Counted from the first letter of the stretch, positions 1-13,207 are shown. The stretch: DNA of 64,000 nt from Fennellomyces sp. T-0311 (GCA_025266875.1 JALLLT010000032.1:372001-436000); one strand, 5' to 3'. Made by a program: numbers and translations. Notes: generated by a model not told the origin, from the sequence alone.

Positions 1-1967
1 ATAAAATTTCCACCGACACAACCTTTTCCTGGCATCATATTCACTATGAAGTACCTTTCAAAGGTGGTCCGTTACATTTGCTCAGCGATGTCTCCGGTAT
101 TGTCAGACCTGGTCATTTGACTGCTCTCATGGGTTCATCCGGAGCTGGTAAAACAACCCTGCTCGATGTGTTGGCGAAGCGCAAAACCATTGGCAAAGTC
201 GAGGGCCGTGTTTACTTGAACAGCGAAGCTTTGATGTCCGATTTTGAGCGTATCACTGGTTACTGTGAACAAATAGATATCCATCAACCCGCTGCAACGG
301 TCCGTGAAGCCATGCAATTCTCAGCTTACCTGCGCCAAAGTTCCGATGTTCCCAAGACTGAAAAGGATGCCTATGTCGAGCAGATCATCACGCTATTGGA
401 GATGGAAGATATTGCTGATGCTCAAATTGGTGAGGTCGATCAAGGTGTTGGCATTTCTGTCGAAGAACGCAAGCGTTTGACCATAGGTATGGAATTGGTT
501 GCCAAACCCAAGCTTCTCTTTTTGGATGAACCCACTTCCGGTTTGGATGCCCAAAGCTCGTACAATATTATTCGTTTCATTCGCAAATTGGCCAACGCCG
601 GTTGGCCCGTGTTGTGTACCATCCATCAACCCTCCGCTGTCTTGTTCGAACACTTTGACCATTTGCTACTGCTTGTCCGTGGCGGTCGTACAGCTTATTA
701 TGGTGAAATTGGGAAGGACGCTCGCACACTGATCGATTACTTTGAAATGAATGGCGGTCCTCCATGCTCCCCTGATGCCAACCCTGCCGAATATATTCTC
801 GAAGTCGTCGGCGCAGGTACGACTGGCAAGACGAAGCGAGATTGGGCTGATGTGTGGGCAAACTCTCCTGAAGCCCGTGCACTTGAGTCCGAATTGGAGG
901 AAATCCATCAACATGCTGACAAGTACCCGACCCGCGAGTGCGTGATGTATGCCACTGGTGTTTGGTTCCAATTTTGCCTTGTCTTCAAGCGAATGTCAGT
1001 TGCCTACTGGCGCTCACCGGAATACAGTATTGGTCGTTTCGTCATTCTAATCGCCACCGCTTTGATCAACGGTTTCAGTTATTGGAAGATGTCGTATACC
1101 ACATCCGATATGCAGAATCGCCTTTTTATCCTTTTATCAACCGTTATCATGGCCCATATTTTGGTAAGTGGCCCGCCGATACCTATTTATATCTATAGTG
1201 GTTAACACTGACTTGACTTCAAGATTATTCTGGCACAACCCAAATTTATGACCGAGCGCATCTATTTCCGGCGCGAATACGCTTCCCGTTTCTACGGCTG
1301 GCTGCCATTCGCCTTGTCTGCTATATTGGTCGAGGTTCCGTATATCCTATTTTACTCGGCCTGTTTTATGGGCGGATTCTACTGGACTGCCGGTTTGGTC
1401 AACACCCCGGATGCTGGCGGCTACTTTTATCTCATGCTGATCTTCCTTGTGCTCTGGGTTGTGGCGCTTGGCTTTGTTATTGCCGCTTTCTCTGAAAGTG
1501 AACTGTTGGCTGCCACATTGAATCCTGTGATTATGACAATTTTGATCTTATTTGCCGGTCTAATGCAACCACCAAACGCCATGCCTCACTTTTGGGAATC
1601 ATGGATGTACTGGCTTGACCCGTTCCATTACTACTTTGAAGGTTTAGCAGTCAATGAACTGGCTGACCTTCCGGTAGTCTGCAATGACAACGACATTGTT
1701 CAATTCTCACCTCCACCCGGACAAACTTGTGGTGAATATACAGCAGAATTTTTTGCCTATGATGCTCCCGGATATATTGAAGATGCAAATGCAACGGATG
1801 TGTGCAGATATTGTGCGTTCAGCTCTGGCAAAGAATTCTATACCACAACATTTCAATGGGATGAATCACATCGTTGGCGGAACCTAGGTATTATGATTAG
1901 TTTTTATGTTTTCAACGTTTTTGTATTTATAGTTCTTTGCTTTTTGAGAAAGAACGGAAGACGGTAA
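1..1967 (+). CDS. PDR-type (ABCG) ABC transporter, 3' part
   Basis: Full-size PDR pump exporting hydrophobic compounds across the plasma membrane; only the second half lies in the window. Exons are <1..1163 and 1224..1967, joined by a 60-nt gtaagt...aag intron that keeps the frame (MAHIL|IILAQPKF). About 634 residues remain. The frame is open from base 3, reading FSWHHIHYEVPFKGG before the nucleotide-binding domain. NBD2 shows a canonical Walker A (GSSGAGKTTLLDVL), the degenerate PDR signature VEERKRLTIGMELVAKP, Walker B LLFLDEPTSGLDA and the H-loop LCTIHQPS. The second membrane domain follows with several hydrophobic helices and a cysteine-containing extracellular loop (CNDND...GQTCGEY...VCRYC), and the protein ends basic (RKNGRR). 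A canonical Walker A here is normal for the C-terminal NBD of the family. Start, NBD1 and TMD1 lie upstream of the window. Family assignment is secure; substrate unknown. Confidence 0.95.
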
Positions 1968-2015
1968 TCTTTTTACTGCCTACTTTTATATATTATTAGA
2001 AGTACTCTTTTTGTG

Positions 2016-2021
2016 AATAAA
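2016..2021 (+). terminator. Polyadenylation signal of the ABC transporter
   Basis: An exact AATAAA lies 49 nt after the TAA stop of the ABC transporter, followed by a T-rich stretch. This is the usual eukaryotic polyadenylation arrangement; the cleavage site itself is not visible. Confidence 0.5.
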
Positions 2022-5000
2022 TCAACCTTTTTTTTTAGGAATACGTAAAGTGTAAAATCGATGCTACTTTTTGAACGTGTGTCTTTTGAATGATAAATCC
2101 TTTTCATTTATTTTATGAGTTAGATGTATGACCATTTAATCAAGGTAAGAGATGAAAAGAGGAAGGAAATAAGAAATGAGGGTAAATCAATGTAATGGGT
2201 GACCAAGATAGTTTGGCTTTCTTTGTCCGTGCTTATCATATTATTGCCAATGGGGTGACAGAATGATTGGATAATGACTACTCAAAGCAACGGCCATCTC
2301 CTTTCTATGCATATACATTATCAACAGTTCATAGTGTATCATAGCATTTTATACTTGCATTTCTTCGAAGAGGATTAGCATCAGTTTTAGGAGATGTAGA
2401 AGCGATGGCAATGGCAGTAATTCTTGCCGATATTAAGGCGCTCAGGACGACCATTGGATACATTGGACAAGCATCGCCATTGGTTTTGTAGGCACCATGT
2501 TGATTAAAGTTTTTAGATGCAGCCATTGGTTTGTGGAAATGCGAGTTTTCAAGCGGACTTGTCGATATTAAAGGACTTGTATATTGGTTAGTGTGGTATA
2601 AAATCTCATTTTCTAACTTCTCGTTACTCTTCATATGTAAAAACGATCCAGAATATATTGAAATATCCAACATCGTCTGCAAAAAAACTCCATGCTTGGT
2701 TTTTCTATTGTCAAAAATATATATGCACTTAAGTATGACCATTTAAGAATGTTAGAATGAGCCTCCTGTTGGATCCTTCTATAAGCTTGCAATGTTATAG
2801 GAACAGTTTCGAGATATCAATAATGTCATCGAGTGCTGTAGCTTCCTGATCTTTACGCTGTTTTGACACCCTTTCATTCGTATACCTTTTCGATGTACGC
2901 GAGATCGCGTTGCCTGATTCTTGATTAAGTTTTAGGATTTGTTGTCGCGTCATTTGTACACGTTCCAGTGTCACCGATCATTTAGCGACTCTTCCAAGAA
3001 CGACAAGCTTCGGGCATTGTCACTGCTTTTTTCAGCACCTTGATCGCCAATCAGTTGGGTGGCGACTGTACAATTGAATCCACTGACTGATTTGCGATGA
3101 AATGTCGTTTTTAATGTCAATGAATTTCGTTTGTGGTTTAGTACGTGGCAAGTATGCGTGCCAAAAAGTAAAACCCGCCTCCATCAAACTATTTGCTGTT
3201 GGCCACGTTGTGTTAGACGAATCACCAAATCTGGATCGAAATAACACGCTTTTATTGCAGGAAGAAGAAAGAATAGTATGTGCGCTGACTGGAAGCAACA
3301 TGTCGGCGTGTGTCTGGATCAAGAAGGAGGTGCGATTGACAAACAATTTACGCGCATCCTGCGTAACTATCCTTTTCTCTTCTTTCTTCTTACCTTCCTC
3401 AAAAGCATGACTCATCAATCACATTAAATCACTAAACGTTCTCAATAGCACTATTACGCATATTATAAAGCTCTTAAGAACATTATTCAGCTCTAACGCT
3501 GTGCCTTGTAGTATATTTTAATGTAACCTTTCGATCGCGTACGTACTGCAATGCACCTAACAATACAAGTTCCTAACCTTTCATATAATTACCATCCCAA
3601 AGATATTGGTAGGCATGGCATGTTCTGTCCACCATATCAGTAATTCAGTTCGTAACGACATCTATACCTGGCAAACATCTTTTCAGCTACGTACTCCACC
3701 ACACCTGTGTATACTAATTATGCACAATATAAACGCACCGTGCGCTTATATTTACAACGGTCATTAGAATCAAGGCTTTACTGTACTACACAGCATTCGC
3801 TGCAATAATGTTACAAGCTTCTCCTGAAAGATACCAAGGAGGTGCAAACTTGAGAACGGTGTTCCGAAATTAAGGAACCCAGATAACAACAATGCACTTA
3901 GATTTCGACAAACAAACTATTTTTGTTTACATATAAAAGCGCTCGACCCGTCTTTTGCTGCTTCCACCGATTTTGCAACAGTGACTTACAACCATTAAGT
4001 TTGCAAAAATGTTGCCCAGTGCATCCTGCGATCGAGCAAATGCAGCGGTGGGTGTATGTAATCTAATCATGACATTAACAAACGAGGTACAGACCATTAA
4101 CATCCTTGTAGATGGCATAGAAATTTGAAATTTATATACACGTAATATTATTTACCTGATACGAACTAATAATCACCTTTATCGAACAAGAAAAAGGTGC
4201 GACAAAATGGAAGATACATGAACTTTTCCATTTGCTTTAGCAGATCACGTTCCGGCGTATGTCCTACCACAAGCACTTAATATCTGCTCCAAGGAGATGG
4301 TCGAAAAATCTGAGCAGCTAGCTAAATCTGATTGCAGAGAGTTACCACATGTCCGATATACCTTTCTAGCAAAAAAGGCTAAATTCCTGACGATATATTG
4401 TCGCATCACACAAGAGTTGCGGAGAGTATGTGTACGTATCGTACATCATGCTTTTGGATCCATCTATTGAAACTAATTTTGAAGTTGAACGATCAGGCAA
4501 ATTTTCAACAAGACTTTCGATTCGACCATACCATCCAAAGAAACATCAAAGGCACACATGAAAACTTTGGCAATACCTGCGGATAAAACAAAAAGGAAAA
4601 CCAATGCATAAAGCTATACGTCATATTTTATGAAATATTTGAGAAGGATCTGAATACGCGAGAAGCAGATTTACGCAGAATGATCATCACAAAGCGATAC
4701 TACGATATCTAATTCCATCCAAAGAGCATCCATCGTAATTCTTCACTTGGATACAAAAAAGACAAGGCAAAAATAATTTATGGAAATCAGCAGAAGTAGC
4801 ACGGAAAATCGATCCGCTGTCCATTTTAACGTTGCTTTGCAACAATTGTACAAGTTCCACTACAAATCTCTCTGCACGAGGTACTGCGCACGAGAACTGT
4901 AAAGAGAGAGTTGAGTGAATCAGAGCCATGTCCCACCAATTTAACAGCAGTAGCCAAGATATAAGTAGTGGGAGTACTAATCTTTCACTTCCCGCGCTGG

Positions 5001-6901
5001 ATCGCTTTCATACGCAAGATCAAAGGAAGAATAGTCCAAGGCCGTTCAAGACCCCTCACAAAATGAATAGGTGTGGTAAAGTAGTTTTCAAAAAAAAAAA
5101 TTCGGACACCACTGATATACTGGAAGCCGCATCACGATATTATGGTATGTGTGAAAAAGCCGATAGCTGCAAAACTATATCCTTCGTATTGTAAGCACAT
5201 TGGTGCGCAAGCCTTACACCGCGGTCACGTTCACTTTAATCAAAGGTCATCTTGAGTACCCAATAGTAGCAGCTACTTTCAAGATATATTACAGCACCAC
5301 CATCCTCCAAATATCAAATGGCAGTATTAATCATAATACGTATTCGGGAGATTTGTAATCATAAAACTATGTACAGGGCAATGGGAGATGTGTATACCAA
5401 TGAAGCAAAATATTCTCAAGCGAATGGAACAAGTTGGTATCAAATAATGCTTACAACACACGCTGATAAAAAGAAAGGAGCTCTCATAGATTATGTCAAC
5501 GAACAAGCTAGTTGTGGCTTTGCAGAAATGGTTATGCCAAGCACATGAATGGGATATCAAGCACACAAACTAAAATCACCAGATTATAATAAAAGTCATG
5601 CAAGTCAACGGGATTGTTGACTCTCGAGTAAGAGCTTCGTGCACTAAAGGCTTTTCTGCGGTATTACTACATCCTCGATAACAAACTGAGACCAAGCCTG
5701 TTGCCTCGCGAAGGAACAGCTTCATAGCACAAGGGAATGTATCGGCTGCAGAGCATACGGCTTTGTGTGTCTATCTTACTAATGTGAACAATTTTGAAAA
5801 ATCCTATCTGGCATAACATTGACATGCTTCATCAATGGAAGAAGGCAAAGACATTAGCTTCGAAACACCACATATTTATATCAAGCATCAACTTTTTTTT
5901 TCACGGTAATTGGACATTGATATATGCGTCTGCCGCATTATCATATAGAAGAACAATGTTTGTAAGTGCACTATTTGATGTATGTATTGGCCACCGTGTT
6001 CTTAGCATGAACCTTGCGACTGGGATCTGCCACCTACTCCGGTTCTGGTACCTTCTTCCATTCTTGCCATTGCGTAGAAACTATACAATTGGTTCATATA
6101 TTAATACATATTCGCAGTGGAAAGCATTATGTATCCACTATTATAATTGAAACTGTTGGTGTATGAACAAGTGCATTACCGAAAGATAAACCTTCTTTAT
6201 CAAAGTTATTGTGAATCAATATCTGTTTTGTTTTTCTCGTAAGTATGAGTAGCGCTCCTGGTCTAGATAATTATATAATGACGATCGCATGCACGGAATA
6301 GGAAAGTGTTGGATACTATGTAATGATGCGAACCATGAGGCTTGAAAGTCTCGCGCAAGGAAAAAAAAAGTACGATGATGGACACTGCATTAGCCAATAA
6401 AAAAGTATATTTTCTCGCACTGACATTTGTGAGCACTCTTTGCAGCAATATTGGGGCTTACATAAGCTATGAGAATGTTAACGAATGGGTTCCCGATAAT
6501 TGCTGATGCACAAGGGGAAAAGCATGGCGAAGGCTGCAGCGTGTGTCTGTTAATTCCTGCAGTCCGTATCACAAGTTTACTAACATTACTAACAACGAAG
6601 GAACACCCTTATCCCTCAATGTTTCATAAGGATAGCAAACAAAAAGACGATCAGCAATAGATAACATTACTTTTCCTTTACTTGACAAAAAGAGCATGGA
6701 CAATAAATTGTAGAGATGATTGAATTTCAAGGATTGCAAAGAGTCGTGTCGGTGAACATGGTATAAAAGGAAAAATTACATTTTTAATAATGATGGATTA
6801 CGTACATGTGAGTTGGTTTGAATGGGTTTGGTTTACAATGCTTTGATCCTCCCTCTAAAGAGAGAGAGAGAGGGATATAATATGGCAATAATGGTGACAG
6901 A
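2022..6901. other. Gene-poor AT-rich interval with coding-like scraps
   Basis: No complete gene recognised. Short open stretches with protein-like composition lie on the plus strand at 4009..4128 (39-codon ORF), 4222..4470 (82 open codons without ATG), 4611..4712 (ending in MIITKRYYDI) and 4928..5194 (88 codons from ATG). They lie in different frames with stops between them and could be exons of an unrecognised gene or relics. On the minus strand 2329..2742 and 3032..3418 are open but show no family motif. A GA-rich run (gagagagagagag) lies at about 6860. I see no RNA gene or terminal repeats here. Confidence 0.35.
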
Positions 6902-8177
6902 CTAGAATGTTGACGGATCATCATGAACCTGGGCAATATCGATCGAACCATGGCCACGTTTAAACTGATAAATAATGCGTAACGGGTAAACAGTGGATGT
7001 AGAGGGTGAAATATCGGTAAACAATTGAACGATCCACAGGTTCTCGACGGCCGAATCCAATTCGTTCCAACCACGCAAAGACCGTTGAATTCCCTTCATG
7101 AACGAATCAAAAAAATGGTTTGCCAATCCAAAGTTGTACATGTATTGATCCTTGTTGAGCCACAGACCCTGCTGAATTTCATTGGTGACGAGGACAGGGT
7201 CGCCGAAAGAATAAATGCTGGTAGTGCATTCGATTGTGCGGCGCTCGGATGTTTCCAAGAACAGAGCACTGTTGTAGGTGTACTCAGTTGCATACCAATG
7301 GAAATTCAATTCGACTTGGGCGTACAGTGTGGATTCGGCGATGGGAGCGTTGTCGATGAGATGCTGGAGCATGCCGTCGTAATTGGGTAAAACAACGACG
7401 GGAAAGTCGTGATGAGGAGTGTAATGTTCGAATTGCGCCAAAACATGATAGGAATTGTCATGGGGACAATCGAGTCCCAGCGATATGTACGTTGGCCGTA
7501 TCGCTTTGGGCGTTTCGTTTGGTGTTTCGGTAATGGCTGTGGCGGAAGTTTTCTTTTCATCTTCATCGTACATCAAGGCTATTATTCTCATAACTAACAT
7601 GCATGTGTGTGTACAGATAAGTTTGAATTCTTGCTGAGTAGTCTTTTCGCTTACTTACATTTTGGGTCATTCCTCCGCGTATTCTTGAGCACCTGGAGAT
7701 GCGATGATACTTGTTTTCTGGTCCGGCTTTTACCCGTTTTACGGAAAATGTAATCAGAAATAAGCTCGTTTCGACCTAATGTACGGTTTGAGTAACTCCA
7801 AGCAGGAATGTGTAATATTTGTTTTTACCATGAGGCTTTCCTTTGATCATGATCTTGCGCCTTCCAAGTTTTGGGACTTTTTCCAAAGCTATCCTCCCAA
7901 TTTTCTTTTCAGTATATAAGGGAATGCCTTAGCAAGGAAGGCTTACCTTCAATAAAGGCAGCTTCGATTTCTGCTGGCCATACGGATTCGTCATTCTTTT
8001 TATTATTATTATTTTTACTTTTACATCAGCCTTTTTGTTTATACGGCTTCCAAAACACTTTACCTCTTCATGTTTCTTTTCACCTTGGCGAAGAGCGCAA
8101 GAATTCTTTTGACGACATTTTCTGGCAGGCAAAAGGCCCGTGGCCTTATCGACAGTTGCATTACGCGCATCAAGCAT
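6902..8177 (-). CDS. TEA/ATTS-domain transcription factor with TEAD-like C-terminal domain
   Basis: Sequence-specific nuclear transcription factor. Exons on the minus strand: 8177..8064, 7995..7947, 7888..7829, 7775..7659, 7593..6902 (343 aa). The TEA DNA-binding domain (about residues 43-112) is split over three introns and reads [12 protein letters not shown], then [20 protein letters not shown], then [20 protein letters not shown] and [12 protein letters not shown], the hallmark recognition helix. From about residue 144 to the end the protein follows the immunoglobulin-like cofactor (YAP)-binding domain of animal TEAD proteins: [16 protein letters not shown], then [15 protein letters not shown], then [14 protein letters not shown] and IIYQFKRG occur in TEAD order. 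The start is the first ATG after an in-frame stop. The first intron (acceptor after an AT-rich run) is the least certain junction. Fungal relatives with a TEA domain include AbaA and Tec1. Confidence 0.88.
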
Positions 8178-9705
8178 TGAGACGCACAGTCTTCAGATAA
8201 GTGGTAAAAAAAAGGAAGAAAGAATGGAGAGAGAAAGGGGCTTTCTTTTAGGGAAAGGGGGATTTAGAGCGAAAGAGAGAGAAATAACGAGAGTCGATCT
8301 ACAAAATGTAGCAAGCAAACTGCAGAGGGTCATGCGGACCACCGCCTTTTTTTTTTCTTGTATGGCCACCATTTCAATTGCAACTGCCATGGAAAACCAT
8401 TTTGCTCCAATGATTGCTTATTCTGGATTTATTACAGTTATAGGCAAACCCCCTTGCCTTGCAAACAAAAAAACAAAATTTAATTTTACGCGTGCAGTGT
8501 GAACGCACCGTCCATTGATTCGGCATGTTTGTATTTGAGAAAAAAAAAAGCAGAATTGTTTGTGTTGCTTGTCCAGCTTGCTCTTCGGAAACCTGATCCG
8601 ATGACACCGGCATTGCACATTGAATGACAACGAATGGGTCGTTGTCAAAGAGAATTGGCTTTAACCTCATCCCTAACCACTGAATGGTGGAAATAATACC
8701 CAACTGTCAATCGCGTCACCATGGTGATAGTCAAAGTGTCTGTGGCCCTGGTAAAATCATGTGTGCTCGCGTCTTGGTGGCCACACCCCCTGAATGCCGC
8801 ATATGCATTTGACGAATTTTTTTTCGAATGTTTATATAACCCCAAGGCACTTGTTATTCGTAGACAGAAGCATGTCGCTGTAACAAACACTCGGGTATGC
8901 TTTCTTAGCTATGGATCAACTACATGCTTTTGTTTTTTTTAGTCAAAGATTTGCCATGTTACATTGATACGCGCCACTTTTTGCGAGTGCCAAGGAAACA
9001 TAATGTCATGACGACGGATATGGCTCGGTTTAATGCTCGGATCTGCCCTGCACGAGCTCGGACATTGGTTTGAGTATGGGTTTCCGCTTGAGTAGAGTAG
9101 TCCCTGGAATATACGTAATTGCTAGCCGAGTATCTGGTTGAGTGGGGTCATGCGATTGTTGCTTGATGATTCACAGCCTGTAGCATAGTGTGCCTCTCAC
9201 ATGATGATCTAATAGCACGCTACTGTTGGAGTTTACGATGGTCTGTGGGTCCAACATGTATGTATGCGCTGGGCTTACGACCTGAAAGACCCAAGAACTC
9301 GTAAGCATGATGTAGTTGCTTCAATACGGACCGTTTTGAACTCTCATCTTGATAGCGGCCGGTTTTTTATGGCAATTGCTGATGGCTCGTTGCACCATCG
9401 ATCATATCTGCCCAATGCGACGACAGAGAGGAGTACATACCCCATTGGCAGGAGCACTCAGGATCATTTCATTGTAGACAGGATACTTTACGTGCCAGTG
9501 GTAAACGTATGTCACATACACACACAATGAAAAAACAGATTTTTTTTTATTAAACTCACCACGCAGGCATCATCGGACTTGCGTGCTTTTGGTTTGGCTT
9601 TGATACTTTTTTGCACGAGCACTATTTTCCCCCTTCTCTTGCTTTGAAAAAAAAAACAATCGCGCGCGTTCTTTCTGGTAGTTTCTTTTTCTTTCTGAAC
9701 AATCA
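8178..9705. other. Intergenic region between divergent TEA and SR-like genes
   Basis: About 1.5 kb that should hold the promoters of both flanking genes. Upstream of the TEA gene the minus strand carries CT/GA-rich runs (8220-8290). An 88-codon ORF starts with ATG at 9264 and ends at 9530 on the plus strand with reasonable composition but no recognisable motif; I do not call it a gene. Nothing else stands out. Confidence 0.3.
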
Positions 9706-11600
9706 ATGAGCGAACACGACAATTCGTCTGGACGGGCCCGATCACCACCTACGAATGACCAAGCAGCACAACCTGTTCAGGACAATACGACTCCTGAAAT
9801 ACCAACACCGAATCAAGTAGACGAAAAGGAACAAGCCGATCCGACGCATCGTAGGTCGCGGTCGCGTCAACGATCGCGTTCTCGTGACGATTCAATGTCT
9901 CCTCATAGCAAGCGGGCCAGACTTAGAAGCAGCAGTCGTCATAGTCCGGATCATGGCCATCGCAGTCGTCGCGATTACAGTGACGACGACGAATATTATT
10001 CACGTCATCGTCACCGCCATGGCTCATATTCTCCTCGACGTCGCAAACGGTCCTCTTCAAGGCGTAGACATCGCTCTAGGTCGCGGTCACCATCACGATC
10101 AAGACGCAGTCGTTACAAAGGGTGTCGTGTTTACGTGGGAAACTTGGCTTACGACTGTCGACGGGATGATTTAAAAAGCTTTGCAAAAGAAGGTGGGTAT
10201 TTACAACACGTTGGGCCGTTCAGATTTGGTTGACATGGTCTTTTTTTGTATATATATATAGCGGGCACGGTGGTGCATGCGGAGGTACTGTCAACGCCAA
10301 GTGGAAAGTCCAAAGGATGCGGGTAACTTTTAACTTTTGCAAGGGAAACGCAAGAATTTATTCATATGTGTGTGTGTGTGCATACGTAGCATTGTGGAAT
10401 ACTCTCGCTCAGAATACGCAGACCGTGCTATGCGTATCTTGAACAGAGTGGAGTTCATGGGTCGACCCGTGTTTGTTCGTGAGGTAAGAGTCCCGGAAAC
10501 AAAAGGCGGTCAAACGGGGCTGTTTATTCATGTGCGCCTCGTCAGGATCGCGAGTACGAAGCCAAGATACCCAAGGACCCGCGCGATGCACCCGACGACC
10601 AGCGGCTTTTTGTTGGCAATGTAAGGGAAGTGGCAACACAGAGTCAGGAAGGGGTTAATTGATAGTGCGCGAACAGCTGCCTTACTCGACCAGTTGGCAA
10701 GATTTGAAGGATTTGTTCAGAAAGGCAGGAAGAGTCACACACACGGATATCGATTCAGATCCAGAAACGCGACGATCAAAGGGATCTGGTCTGGTCATCT
10801 ATGATGACCCTCGCGACGCCAAAGCCGCCATCAGTAAGGCCAAAGGAAAAAGAACGTGATGGTGATCGAATAACGCATCGCCCATAGAAATGTTTGATGG
10901 TTCGGAATTCCGCGGAAGAATACTGCAAGTCTGTGAGGTAGGACTTTTTTTTCCTTTATTAACGAGCAAGGCTGCTGACACACGGTAGGAACGTAATGCA
11001 CCTCCACCCCCACCACCGCAGTCTGAAACTCGGGAACCAAGAGAGCGAGGTATGCAATTGGCAAGCGAAACGGCGTGCATGTTTGGCTGATGGTGTATTT
11101 TTTTGAGGAGGTGAAGAACACCGTGTCCGGTCCACAGTAGAACCTTATCCTCCTTATGATGCTGGCAGTGTGCCGCCACCGCCACCCCATTATGCACCCA
11201 TGGGCATGGTCGGAGGTCCGGGAGCATCCATGCCGAGTCACGGTCCGAACCAGATCTTTGTCAATAATGTATGTGGTGTCGCGAGTGGATGGACCCTGCC
11301 TGTTGCTTACTCTTTGATCACAGCTACCCTTCTCTACAACATGGCAAGATCTGATCGATCTGTTCCGACACGTGGGCCCGGTGGTGCGGGCAGAAATCCT
11401 AACGTCCAACGGGCATCCCAAGGGGTCAGGATTGGTGCGTTTCGAGGAATTTGCCATATGCGAACGCGCCATTGGTAAGTTTGGGGCTTGTGGGTAGGCG
11501 GTAACGGGGAGCTGATTGTTGCCTAGGCAAATTCAACGGGTACCTGTATGGCGGACGTTACTTGGATGTGCGTCTCGATAAATTCTCTACTGCCGGATAG
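9706..11600 (+). CDS. GBP2: SR-like RNA-binding protein with three RRMs (Gbp2/Hrb1 type)
   Basis: Nuclear mRNA-binding/shuttling protein of the yeast Gbp2/Hrb1 kind, coupling transcription and splicing to mRNA export. Ten exons: 9706..10192, 10262..10322, 10390..10483, 10546..10620, 10677..10833, 10888..10937, 10989..11049, 11108..11268, 11324..11474, 11527..11600; 456 aa, phases consistent throughout. Residues 1-137 are low complexity with an RS/RD/RH-rich block (RSRSRQRSRSRDD, RRRHRSRSRSPSRSRR). RRM1 starts RVYVGNLAYD (about 141), RRM2 RLFVGNLPYSTSW (about 234) and RRM3 QIFVNNLPFSTTW (about 377), the last ending in GGRYLDVRLDKF as in Gbp2. A proline/glycine linker separates RRM2 and RRM3. 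The exon-8 acceptor is ambiguous by one codon (11108 or 11111). Its 3' end faces the oxidase gene 160 bp away. Confidence 0.92.
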
Positions 11601-11759
11601 AATGCACTCTTTTTTTTACCATGGTTGATTCTGCCTGCTTCGCAACAAACACAATAATAATAAAAAGAATTGGAAGCTCAATGATTATAAAAAGCAAGTG
11701 TATTTGGTAAATGTACAATTCGGTGAGAGAGGATGAGCAGGAGTTGTTGGATATATATA

Positions 11760-13132
11760 TTACAATCGAGCAAGAAGGCTTTGGATCTTGGATTGACGTG
11801 CCTGTAACGCAGCATAACCTTCTTCCACCAGTTGAGCAACGTGCTTGGCTGATCCCCAACTAGACTGGTATCCAGAGCCGTCATGGCCATAGTTATGCGT
11901 GACCAAAATAGGTTTTCCTGATGGCGATGCTTAAAAAATGTGTGTCAGCCCACAGCTGCATATGAAAAGAAATAAAAAAGCAAGCTTACTCTTGAATTCG
12001 TTTTCGACGCGAGGTCCACCCACACGTCCCGGTCGAATGCCAACAATATGACCCACCACATCCAATCGCTTGATGCCTTTGCCGTTTGTAAGGTCGGGAC
12101 AGTACTTGACAGCCCGCTCCATGATGTCCTTTGCGCGCTTTGGGTCTGGTTTGGCATTTGTGCTCTGCTCCTCCTTTGTTGTTCCCAAAATGACCGTTCC
12201 ATCAGAGCGCGGGATGATGTATGTGTATGCGTCTTTGGCTACAACACCATGCGTGAGTTATCACTAACGATATGAGCGGAAAAACCAAACATACTCTTCA
12301 TGGAAATGGTTCGTCGAATATGGTTTGCTCGCACCAACACGTTTTGTCCTCGAATAGGTTTGATGTTTTTGTCCTTGACACCGCCTAACCAAGCAGCATG
12401 CATTCCAGTACAGTTGATTACAATATCCACCGTGTTTTGTTCATCGTCCATTGCTTCGGTAATGTCGGAAATCGCGACGTGGATACGTTTTCCTCCCAGC
12501 GCAACGAATTGTGCTTGGAGCCATTTCAGGTAACGTTCCGGGTTAATGAGCACTACTCCAATCGTTAGCACTCTATTTTCTCATGGACGACTTATATTAC
12601 CAGTTGTGAAACGGTAACCAAGGGCAACTTTTGGTGGCAACTCTTCCTTTGGGATGACCTGAAACTGGTAACGTGATTCGCATTAGAAACACGCTGCGTT
12701 CTCACACTTGTATACGTACCCCAGGTACCACGTCCTTCCACCATGGGTTACGCTGTTCATCCGTAGGCTTTTCATAATAGTCAAACGATGGAACAACCAT
12801 AATGCCCGTTTCGCCAGCTCGGCACTTTGCCAATTCCCAGAACAGTTTGAATGATTCAGCATCGTATCCTAGACAACCCAAGTTTGAGTGGGGGAAGGGG
12901 GAAATGTGCCTTTTTCGGCGCACACAAACTTACGTTGCAACCGAGAATCATCATTGGGTGCCATTGTTTTCCAACGAGCACCTGCCCAGGGAGAAGTATA
13001 GTCAGTGCTCAAGTCACCTGGAAAGTGCTTTGCCAGAATGGTGACATCGTAGCCTTTGATTTGCAGCAAAAGCGCCGTTGTCAATCCAACGACGCCGGCG
13101 CCGATAACGTGAACTTTGGGTGTAGATTTCAT
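11760..13132 (-). CDS. D-amino-acid (or D-aspartate) oxidase, peroxisomal
   Basis: FAD-dependent oxidative deamination of D-amino acids to 2-oxo acids, ammonia and hydrogen peroxide. Exons on the minus strand: 13132..12934, 12868..12720, 12658..12601, 12552..12295, 12238..11990, 11929..11760; 360 aa, normal for the family. The N-terminus is a dinucleotide-binding fold (VHVIGAGVVGLTTALLL). Other landmarks are INPERYLKWL, VNCTG-like VIVINCTGM, PIRGQNVLVRA, and the family signature LVTHNYGHDGSGYQSSWGSA near the C-terminus. The last three residues ARL fit the peroxisomal PTS1 consensus, as expected for this enzyme. An upstream in-frame ATG would add 20 serine/leucine-rich residues; I chose the ATG directly before KSTPKVHVIGAG. 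D-amino-acid versus D-aspartate specificity cannot be settled by eye. Confidence 0.93.
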
Positions 13133-13207
13133 TGTAAGTGAGAGAGAAAGAGAAAAAGAAGATGTGTGAGAATGCAAAAGTGGGGTGAGCAAGTTCTATT
13201 TATGCAG

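Noticed and set aside
4611..4712. Possible Spo11/Top6A fragment (MIITKRYYDI)
   Set aside because: Only a faint local resemblance to the Spo11 tyrosine region; no downstream Toprim-type motifs were found.
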